A program made the translations under genes and the position numbers. A stretch of 64,000 nt of DNA from Owenia fusiformis (Eukaryota; Annelida; Polychaeta; Sabellida; Oweniidae), in assembly GCA_903813345.2 (NCBI GenBank), contig CAIIXF020000003.1, forward strand, positions 16,258,931 to 16,322,930, in the 5' to 3' direction. Shown piece after piece: positions 12,101 through 24,100 of this stretch (the first letter of the stretch is position 1; every line of letters starts with the position of its first letter). The notes beneath the pieces were generated by a model, which was not told the DNA's origin, ran no database searches, and worked only from the letters and a program-made list of their open reading frames with translations.

Positions 12101-15100
12101 CAAACGGTACCGGACAGTACTGTTGGAGATTGACTGTGTAGGCTTTAAATTTTCTCTTACTTTTTGAGTGAGTTTGTGACCAATAAATGAACATCCTGCC
12201 TCTCATCCAGTAATAACATCCCACCAAGGTATCCTATTCTCTTATCAGTGAACCGTGGAGACGCAATCAGCTTCAAACATTCCAACTAAAAGTAGAAACA
12301 AAGATATGTTATTATAATCATATAGTAAGTGTTCCCCTCAGAATATTTTCTCAAGTGGGTGCAAAATTCTTATTTGCACAATTCAGACCAAAATTGGTCA
12401 AAATATGCCATTTTCATGATTTTTCTCATTTTCAAGTGGGTGCAATTGGATTATCAGGTGGGTGCAAGCCTGTTTTCAATATCTGACGTGGGTGCTATAC
12501 CAACTTGCTTTAATGCTTGGGAGATCACTGTATTCACTGTATGTGCAGTAGAATCTACATATGAAAACACCTCTCTCTCTTCAACACCTCTCAATGAATG
12601 TTTTTATCATTTTTTATTCTGTAATAGAATACAATGTTAAAAACCTTGATATATGTGAAAAACTGCCAATCTGAACACTTTTGGCCATAGAGGCATTTGG
12701 ATTAGAGGAATTTATTGCATCCACATTTATTGAAAGATGAACACAAAGACATTTTGATTATCAAATATGATTTCTCTAGGATATGATATAATTGAAACGT
12801 CTATTGAAGAAGTTCTCTACTAGCAGCATCCCTGATTGGTTGAGCAAATTTTCTAAATAAACAATTTCTCAAGCAAGTAACCAAATTCCGATTCTCTATT
12901 TTTTTAAATGTATCAAACAGCTATGATTTTCCAGATGTGTTCAATATCACAAGTCCCACTGTACCACAATAATCAGACATAAAATTAACTGATATACTCG
13001 GTGTATTAACGCACAGTTGGTGCAATATTATCACAACTAAATCAATTCATTCCTACGCAATATTCCCAAAAGTATCAAATGAACTAATTGTCTGAAGTGA
13101 TAACTTGCGGCATATAATATCACATCGACCAACCTGGCATGGTGTTTATTAGAGTTCCTGACAACAAACAAAACAAAATTTAGGCATTAAGATGCAAAAT
13201 GTCACCACCTGCCATTTGTTACAGACACAGATGTCAAACGAAGTACGCTGAACACCATCCATGAAAAATTGAAGACAATAATAATATGTCAACACTTCTG
13301 GTGGTGACACAAAAGGCATCAGCCTGCAAAATGTCACCACCTGCCATTTGTTGCAGACACCAACCGCAGAATCCTGTATACCAAACGCTGAATTGGAGAC
13401 TATAATAATTTGTCACTTTTGGTGGTGACATTAAAACGCTACTTGCAACAAATTGAGAAAAACTGTAGGGAATATATTGATCTTCATTTTAAGCCTGTAA
13501 CAGTATTCCCTAACTTCAACATGAAGAATGGCTGGTTATATTTCATAGTCTATCTTGCTTTTAAGTACTTAGGGTTGGCATGGAACAAAACAGAAACTTG
13601 CCTTCTGAATAAGAACCTTTCAGAAGTTCTGACCTTTCTCATTCATTCAGACTTTTCACTGCATATGTACAGCTATCTTATCTCTCGTATTTATATATGT
13701 ATCCAATGACCAATGATTTTTTCATTAGTTTGCTGAGTTAGCCAATTGTTCTTAATGAGAAATTGATGAACTCAAAATCTTTGGAATTCGAGGAAGCAGT
13801 TCAGTTCGGAAATGTTTCCAAAGGTAAAATCAGATGATTTTGAGCCTAATTCCATCCTATACAGGCCTGAGAACATGAATTCCCATTTGCTAACCATAAT
13901 ATCCTCCATCTTTAAAAATAATCTTAAATGCAGCTTTTGTGGGAGTTTGATATAAATTGAACATTGGCTACTTATGAGCATAAAATGACATATATGAATA
14001 GATGTAAACATTTTCCTTGCTAATCACAATATCCTCCATCTTTAAAAATGATCTTAAATGTAGCTTTTGTGGGAGTTTGATATAAATTGAGCATTGGCTA
14101 TTGCTATTAGCATAAAATGACATATATTCTGATTAATAGCTCGCAAGCTCCAAGGCAGTTTTACATAAAAATGTCAAGAATATCAAAATGTGTCGCTCTG
14201 GTGCACTATGACATGGAATCAATATATTCCAATCAAATGATACTTGGTGATATATTATTCACAGATAATTTTGATGAAAATGTCAGGATGTTCAATAATT
14301 TGCTTTAATACTGCAAATTGCGAAATCACTTCAATATACAACGAAGTAATATGCCGTAATAATGAATTTTGTTCATGTGCTATAGAATCCTAAAGCGCAA
14401 TATACTCTATGATTGAGGGTAATTGTTTGAATAAATATGACCCGTATATTAACCTTTACCAGCCGCAATGACAAGAAGCAGACTTAGAAGAAAATTCTCA
14501 ATTTATCACCAATCATCCACTGGTAACGGAGCACATTTGTATTCATCAGGGACGAAACTGTCTTCAGGAAATTGACCATTACAATCACTTTTTATCAGTC
14601 AATCAATGATTTGCCGCATTTCTCATTCTGTTATAATGGCATATATTTGAACAGAGTGAAGAAATTATGATAGAAATCCCAATGATTCCAATCTAATCTT
14701 TCAGGAGCCGATATATTAAACTAAGACCATTATTCATTTCTTTATCCTTTTATTGAAAGGCCTATAATCATGGTTAAAATATGAATGTTGAATATGACAT
14801 CAGCCCTTCAAACGTAGTGGTAGGATATGTGACCCCCCCCCCCTAAAATATGTTTGTTCCAATGCAGGGACAGGATATATGATCGTATGACCCCTTAAAT
14901 ATGTTTGCTCCAATATCCTTGATGGTGAATAAAATAGTGCTGAATCTATCTAATCAACTCAAGAGTATACAGTGATCTCCCTAGCATTAAAGAAAGTCGG
15001 CGCAGCACCCACCTCAAAATCCATTTGCATCCACTTGAAAATGAGAAAAATGATGTATGATATATGACGATGTTTGGTAATATTAACTGATAACAGTGTT

Positions 15101-18100
15101 TTCCTACCCCATCTATCAGCTATGCATCTATCTAATTATCAGTATTTGTCCTCATTAAAACTGCTGACTTGATCAGTAAATCAAGCATGTACTGTTCTAA
15201 TTGTATGATTTGATCTTATGTGTTTTCAAAATGTTGCCAATTGTGCCCTGTGACTTAAACATGTTCTTTATATTCAAATTACTATGTTAACTCCAGGCTG
15301 TTCATAGTGAATACTATTATACGGTGACTAATCTTTATACTTGCTATTTGTTCTGACTTGAACCATGAAAAAAAATTTTTCGTATGAATTTATTTGACGC
15401 TCAGTAATTTAATGTATCACTACATTTTCTACACGATCAGAATCTTCTTTTGATTCAAATTATTTTACGTCCAAAAAAATGTACAAGACGGCGTTAATGC
15501 AAGCCCTGACATTATATTAAGGCTGTGCCAGAACCAGTTATGACATTCTGGAACGAGAACTAAATGTGTGGTATCAGTATCTGAACTTTCAGAACCCTTT
15601 TTGGCACACAAAAGAAAAAAATTGAAATAAACAAATCTGCTTGATATGGAAGAACTGTTTCACATATTTTGCGAATTGTTTTATCTTCCGTTATGGTGAA
15701 TGTTTTTCATCAAGATGAAGCAAAACCTTCGGGACATGTTAACCAAAGTTCCAATACTGGTATTTTAAGTATACTACCAACAAATTTTTTGGGTGGATAA
15801 CACAACCCTTATATACATGTACTAAAACTGTGTCAGTAGAACATCTTTGGTACCTCTAAAAAGTGGGAAATTTGGGAAGCTACGGCCACTGACGATTGCC
15901 GTAGATCAAATGTGACTGAGTCATTAGAGATAAACAATTACTGAAAAAGATACTACAGCTGGGATTACGAGAGGAATCCTCATACAGACTGAAGTCTGCA
16001 CAGCTAATCATCGTTGAAATGTCAACCTACCAACAATATAAGATAGCAAGAAATGAACTTAACAGGCTTAAAATCTTAAAAACTTTTTCATGAAACAAGA
16101 TATATAAGCAAATGCTTGTTTGAAAAGGTGAACTAGACAAAACTACACTGACAATTTAACACTTTGTACAGTTATGTGTTACCATCCATCTAAAACAGAA
16201 ATGCAGGATATGATAACCTTTCGATACACAGAGCACAATGCATCATTCTGTAGAATGTATGATAAATCACGAAAAATACTGTTAAGTGCTTCATAATTTC
16301 TGAAATTATTTTTAGACCCAACATCATGTTACAGTCTCGCTAAATTATGGTTAATTTCCCATTGCGGTCGTTTGTAAAGTGGTAATTATCCTCAGAGAGA
16401 CAACTGAGTCGACAACTATATTACTGATATGTAATAATGAAATATTTTTTAATCCAGGAGAAAATGTAACCTGTTTTATCCTAAGCTGCCACTGTTTAAC
16501 AGAACACCCATTAGTCACAACAGACAACTAAGTCGGAGACAATATCAAAGGTACCAATGATATTATCAAAAAAATCTACAGGGTGATAATGAGGTTTGGA
16601 TCTCTTTTCAGCAGTAGATGCTTTGACAATCAGTTCCTAGAATTGAGATAGTTCAAGTACATCAACTACTATTAAAACTCAAACTAAAAGGATGAACAAA
16701 ACACATAATTATAGTTGATTTTTTCTCACGACAATCAGAATTCAACTTTATCAGTTTATCAATTTTTCAACATTTGAAGAGTTTGTCTTACATGTCATTT
16801 AAACTCTTGACTATCCAGAGTGACGAGATTTCTAGTCACCTAAGAAATGACCTTGAAACCCAGAGTGATGAGATAATCTGTTACAATACTCTCAATACTC
16901 CAGTAAAAACACGAAAAATAAATGAAAAAATTGCAACACTTATTAAACCTAGTGCAACAAATGCATATTGATGAGTTTAAAGACATATCAAAAATCTAGA
17001 AAAATCTAAGTAGTGGAAGACATGTAAAAATCACTATTTGTACCCCCTGGTCTTATTTTATGAGGGGGTACTGTGATAAGCATTTATATCTTCTGTTGGG
17101 TGCCTCCAATCACATTCAAATTTTCAGGGATTATGCATCCATATATAGTTAGTTCTCATGAAAAGACTGATCTTGATTGGTCAATTGGTTACCATGGCAA
17201 CATAATTTAATTGCAAAATATTGTAAATATTAAGGATAAATCTACCGTTTCCCTACAAACAGATCGTAGTTTGTCATTTTTAATTTTTCAAAATGAACAC
17301 AAAGTTGAGCGTAATACATATTGAAGGAGTTTACAACAAGATAACATGATACATAGGTTAATAGGATGACATATTTGGCTCATGTTTGATAACTACTGCT
17401 CAATTTACCACAAAGTGGGCGTGGCACTTTTTGTTATTACAATTCCAAATAATTTCATGTTGACAGAATCATATTTACAAGGGTCATTAATACATATGTA
17501 ATTATCTGGAATGGTGAGTCCAAATATCTTTTGTCAATTGGTTGCCATAGTAACACAACATATTGTATGTGAATCGTGGGTAGAGGTCATTTCAGGCAAT
17601 CCTTGTTAATCTTAATTGTTTATTACATTCTTCCTTAAGAACTGTTTTAGTGTATGATCTTTTTTAACAAATACAGGTTTGGATAATATTGATATGCGTT
17701 TGCTATGGTAACCCAACTAATAATGCTGTTTCTTGAAATACTGCTCTGTTTGTTCGTCTGCCCGCCCATCTGTCTAAGCATTTCCTGACATATTAATCAA
17801 TCACAGATTGGTGTTATATGTGACAAAATGGTGATTCTTGACATCTTAGACTCAAGAAGATGTACCAACTTAGACCCTGTACGCTGTATCAATCTTAGAT
17901 TATGGATATTGTAGACTTTGGAGGATGTACCCATTAAACACTAGAGTCTACAACCTCTAAGACTCTAGAGGCCGTACCATCTTATATCAATTTATTAATC
18001 ACTCATTGATGTAATATGTGGCAAAATTGTGATTCTTGACATCTTAGACTCTAGAAGATTTATCAACTTAGACTATATAGGCTGTATCAATCCTAGATTA

Positions 18101-21100
18101 TGGATGCTGTACCCATTGTAAACTCTGGATGATGTACCCATTAAACACTAGAAGCTCTGGAGGCTATACCCATTGTAGACTCTTGGAGGCTGTACTCATT
18201 GTTAACTCTGCATCTGGAAGGTGTACCATCTTCTCTCGAAGGCTGTTCCAAGAACTCATCAAAGGTTCTGGAGGCTATACCATTTTTGACTCTGGAGACT
18301 ATACCCATTGAAGACTCTGGAGGCGATATCATCCTAGTCTCTAGGAGGCTGTATCCATTGTAGACTATGAGGGTATACCATCTCAGACTCTTGTAGGTTG
18401 TACTATCTTAGACTCTTGGAGGCTGTACCTATATTTGACTCCTGACTTTCATAGAAATCATAGACTATTAAGGCTGTACTATCTTTGGCCCTAAAGGCTG
18501 AATCCAAATTAAACTCTGAAGCTATGCCATATTGGTCTCTGGAGGTTGAATTCATATTATACTCTGGATGTTGTACCATATTAGACTCTGTAGGCTGTAT
18601 CAATTTTAAATTATAGAGGCAGGGTCATCTTAGACTTTTGGAATTGAAGGTTGTAGCCATTACAGAAGTAGATGTACCCATTAAACTCCCGAGGCCATAT
18701 TAGACTCTAATTGTTAATATTAGTCGTAGGCTATACCATTTTCAACTTTGGAGGCTGAACCATTTTAGGCTCTGAAGGCTGTACCATCTTGGAATCTGGA
18801 AACTGGTCCTATGTTATATCGATAGGCTGTACCATCTAAGGGTTGGAGGCTGTACATGTTAGACTCTTGGAGGCTGTACTTATCATCTTAGACTCTGGAG
18901 ACTGATTCCATGTTATATCTAGAGGCTGTACCATCATAGACTCATGGAGGCTGTACCTATCCTAGGCTCTGAATGCTATAGCAATCATAGCCTCTGAAAG
19001 CTGTACCATCTTATACTCTGGAGACTGATCCCATGTTATATCTGGAGGCTGTACCATCTAAGGGTCTGGAGGCTACACCATCTTAGACTTATGGAGGCTG
19101 TACTGAGTCTAGGCTCTGACTACTATGGCAATCTTAGATTCTGAATGTTATATCATCTTGGACTCTGGATGCTGAATACATATACTACTTGAGGCTGTAT
19201 CATATTAGATTCTTGAGACTGCACTAATTTTATACTCTTGAGGCTGTACCATCTCTATATACTCTGGAGGCTGAACTAATTTAGACTCTTCTGAACTATT
19301 CTATAGTCTCAGGTTCTACCATATTAGACTATTGGATGACATGTTCTTGGTATTGAAGGACACCATATACGCTGGAGGTTGAATCATGTTCTATGTTATG
19401 AGATAAGTTTTTTCAGAACATATGCACTACACTATTTGCGTTTATTATGCTCTGTGTTACTATGGCAACCCCTTGACCAATCATGTACAGACTCACCATA
19501 TTAAAGAATAACATCCATATCCATGAGCCCTATAAATATAATTGTGACTGATTTTGTAAAAATAACTGTTTTAGGACATTATCACTGAAAAGTGCCACGC
19601 CAACTTTTGAGTAGATAGAGAGGTAGTCCCCTAATAGAAAAGAGTTCAGGGTCAAAGATATCATATAATTTATCACATTTATCATGTTATCTTATTAAAC
19701 ACTCCCCAAATATGTTTTTAGGGTAGTTTAATGTTCATTTTCAAATGATTTGAAGAGAAATGGCAACATCTGTTATTATAAGAAGCTTCAGATTTACCTG
19801 AAATATTTAAGATTTTGAGCAATTAAATTGTGTTGCTATGGTAACCAATTGACCAATTAATTTCAAAATTGTCTTGACTACTCACTATATATAGACGCAT
19901 GATCCCTGAAGATTTTATAGTGATTAGAGTTATGTAACAGAAATAATTAATGATTATCATATTACCCCCTCATAAAATTATCCCAAGGGGTATAAATGGT
20001 GATTTTAAGGTTTTCCACTACTTAGAGTTTTCTAGATTTTTGATTTGTTGTTTTACTTACCAATGGGTGTTGATTACACTAGGTTTACTCTGTGTTGCAA
20101 TTTTTTCATTTATTTGTGAAAATTTACAACGATTTTACTGGAGTACAATAAAATTTCTTAAAATTGAACAAACTTCATCCACTTTACACAAATTGTGTTT
20201 AAAAATGTGTACAAATAATCTCTGCTGACTAATTTCTCTAAAATTCTGCATCACCTGTTGTATGTGTGTGTTGTGAAATGTCAAAGTTGGCAAAAATGAA
20301 AAATTTTCTGGTTTCAACCAAAAGAGCATGGATTCAAGAGCTAGTTAGGTATCTAGCTAGTCTCCTTATATTTCTTGTATTCTAACATAAAGAGTTCACA
20401 TATGATCAAGACTCAAAAGACATGCCCCAAGTATCAACCCTAGTACAATAAACAGATGAAGACCTCTTTTAAAGAAGAAAAATCAAGCTATTGGAAATCA
20501 TAATGCATAAGTGTCTCTAACCAACAAATATTTGTTATATTGTAAGATGCTACGCATCATATCATTCCAAATAATCTAAGTTAAGTCAATGTCATTGATT
20601 CATAGATGTCATGAATTTGAAGTTTTTGATTTGATAATATCTCTAGATTTCTGAATACCAGTCCAAAACAAACAAAAAAATCATTGAGGAGAAAATACAA
20701 GGAAGTTAACATGGCTTATAGGGACTTGATATAGGAAAACAATGATAACTGTTTTACATAAGATAATCAGAAATTAGATTTCTTTATCAGCATTAGAGCT
20801 TCTCATAATTCACCTTGAATAATCAATATTTCAGATTAAACCTAGAAGAACTGATTAGGATGGAACAACCCAACAAAAAATTCTTCGCTAATTACAGTCT
20901 TTTTATACAGTGCATTAAAAGTCTCTGAATATCTTGCATTTTGTTTTTTTCGGAAAAAAAGTTACCTTTACCATACATACTTAAATTTAACTCTGAGATA
21001 TATAAACTGTATATTATTATACCTTATAGAGAAAAATATTAGTGAGAAACTATGTGTAATCTTTATAGATAAAGCAGAAACTCGACAGGAAGTTAAGATT

Positions 21101-24100
21101 TGTATTAATCAAACTGCCCGGCATTAATATGAGGTGAAAATAATAAAACAGATAATGCATTGATTTTTTACTACATAATAATTAATATTTATCTAATTCA
21201 AGCATATATCTTCAAACTGTTCATCATCTTTGTGAGGGTATATACTTTTCAATTTCAATTAAAGACTTAAACAAGACTCTTGTGCTATCTAAAGCAGGAA
21301 TGTTTTGAAGGAGTTATATAACATTACAGTTGAGAACCTATGATGCTTTTCATTTCCTGTTTACGTGAAATCCCCCAAGAGTTGCCAATATTGAGCTCTA
21401 TATGCCCTTCCTTGAAATTCTGGAAGAAAGTCGAGGAAAGTGATTTGGTTTTCTAAGTGTTTATGCTGAAAACATATTCCCCGAGAGTAAGATGAGCCCT
21501 CTGATAGGTTTTACTGTAAAGTTTTACTGTAAGGTTTTACTGTAAATGGGTAAGTCCCATGACACATTTTGTTACAATAGAAAACTTGCATCCTAACGGT
21601 GCTAACTTTGTGAACAGACATAAGTTGTATCTATGAAATTAACTGGAAATTTTTGTTTCAAACATGGTAAATTCAACAGATTATCTGCAAATGAAAGGAC
21701 TGAATTGGTAGGCTCCTAATCTGACCCAAGAGAGAAAATATAATTTGTAATATGTAGAGTCAACATAACTTCTCACTTATTTTAGAGAAAATATAAAAAC
21801 AGCCACATCTGCAGCTTAGTTAAAATTGATGTTTCTCCTACCAATTAACTCTAATAAGATACACAACAAAAACATATCACTTCTAATTGCAAAAAATGTA
21901 AAAAATTGTATCCCAATCAAAAGGTTCAAAAAACTAATGCAGTTATATTCTTCTCAAAGGATTTTCCAAATATACTGATTGAATATCAGATTCAATTCAA
22001 GCATGTAAAATTGAATTTGTCAAAGGTCTATGTTAGTACTCTAGAGAGTTAAGTTTACAATCACAGCTATATAAATCAAATAATGTAAGAGGATCTTTAA
22101 GAATGTTACATGTCTTATGTATACCATATAAAAATATAAATACAGTAAGACCTGTTTAATCCAAATACAGAGACTGGTCAAAAGTGTTCAGATTAGCAGG
22201 TGTTCACATTTCAATGTTTCTCAATATGTAAATCAATGGGAGACAAAATTGGGACCAAGATATTCAGATAAGAGTGGTTTTGATATACAGGTTTTCTATA
22301 TCGATTATCCCCTCCCTAACACATACGCCTGCTTCTTCCAAGCTAGCATTGTATAAAACGCAACTAATGTTAAAACCTTAAAAAATGTATATGACACGCC
22401 TGACAATCAAAGGAATTTTTTTAGTCTTATGCCTGTCACATTTGCAGAAAATGTACTGCGGCCATACCTTCCCCAAAACCCTTTCTTAGCTTTATGCAGA
22501 GAGGAACTTGTCAACTTTAGGGAGAGTATATACATGTACACCCCCAAAATGCAATCTGATTTTCGACGCCGTTTTGGTGCCAAATTTCGGTGCTGTTTCG
22601 GCACCAAATGGACTGACTAGTCCGGTAGCAAATTTTGGTGTCGAAAGGTTTCGGTGCCGGAACAGTGTAAAAAACGGTGCCGAATTTGTTCGATGCCGAA
22701 ACGGTGTCGAATTATATTAGCTGTGGACTCCACATTGATGAAAACTAACATAACCCTGTACTTTAATTAACTTTGGGCATAACTGTGAAAAGAACACTGA
22801 TGTGATTACTCACAATTGCGCTATATAATAACTTGTATTCTTTACCTGGCCAAAATGTGCAGGAAATCCTAGCATGTGTATGTACAATAATTTGGCTACA
22901 TTGCGGCATCTGTATGTGTTATCCTCCTCTCTGAATGTTTGACGTATGTCAGCACATTCTTTGTTAACAACTGATCTCTCATCTGCAGCAGTTCTGGCCG
23001 CTCGGATCTCTCGTATAAGATCTCGCAGTCTTTTAGGTGTAGGCATGATGCCCTTCTACAAAACAATATATCACTCATTCAGTATAACAAATGACACAAC
23101 AAAAATATCATAAGAAGAGCTTTCTTTGACGTTGATCCAACTGTAATTGTTCAAATTTGTTGGCAGATCAAGTGCATTTTGGTTTTTGGGTAAAACATTT
23201 ACTTTGATGTTTTAACAAGGCTATTTAAATTTTAGATGAACCCAGATGAACATTCAAACCCAGGATAAATGATGCTGCTTACTCTGTTATAATCAAGTAA
23301 ATCAACAAGGTTGAAATAACATGTAAATATGCTTAATAAACAAAATTGTTCCAGCTTAGATCAAAATGACACATGTCTTATATCAAGAATCTGGAATTTA
23401 TAAGAGCTTAGCTTATGAGTTACATTATACACATGCATCAAAGGTCTGAACTGTGCCACTGCTAATAAGAGATCACTGCGAAAATCCTTGATTGAAGCAT
23501 TTTCTAATCTTCTTTCAAAATGTAAGGGTCATTATCAAATTTACCCTCAACTAAAGTCCATTTCACTGTTAAAGTGCGTCAGTAAAAGCTATAAAATAAG
23601 AAATCAAAATATCATTTTGCAATAATATATGGAAAAATATATTCCTATTGAACATGAATGACATTTGTATATCTTGGATTGCTTCTAGTTTGGCTTAGAA
23701 AGTGTGTGGCCTCTTATATTTGGATGCTTCTCTGCCATGTTATTTTCAATAAGATTAACATGGCTGAAATTCTTCAAATTACAAGACGGCACAGGCTTAT
23801 TGCACAAAAAACTAAAAAATCTGAAATATACAAATGTCATTCATGTACATTATGAATATACTTTTCCATATATTATTGCACAATGGTCTCCCAATTTCTT
23901 ATTTTTGCCGTTTTACTGACGCACTGAAGCAGTGAAATGGACTCTAGCATGTCATTAGAATTTCTATTTCTATGTTGGATTTCGAAAAAAAATTAAAATC
24001 TCATGGAGATCGATCTCGGTCCATGAGAGAATAAGAAGAATAAACAACAAGGTACCAAAGTTACCCCATACATTGGAGTTACCCTAAATTGGGACGAAAT

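Larger units (their letters stand above)
12286..22845 (-). other. AP1G1: AP1G1 intron 2 (10.6 kb)
   Basis: The longest intron. Besides the elements listed at 12327, 13199, 13885, 14971, 15871, 16890-20150 and 22144, it holds a CpG-rich patch (22560-22710) of repeated GGTGCCGAA and TTTCGGTGCC words. Stretches 15100-15800, 16000-16850 and 20200-22140 show nothing recognisable. Confidence 0.8.

Noticed and set aside
17800-19400. CRISPR-like array
   Set aside because: Units are degenerate with no constant repeat or unique spacers, and the genome is eukaryotic with spliced genes.
19950-20228. Plus-strand frame of 92 codons
   Set aside because: It falls within the right arm of the foldback element and has no recognisable family motif.
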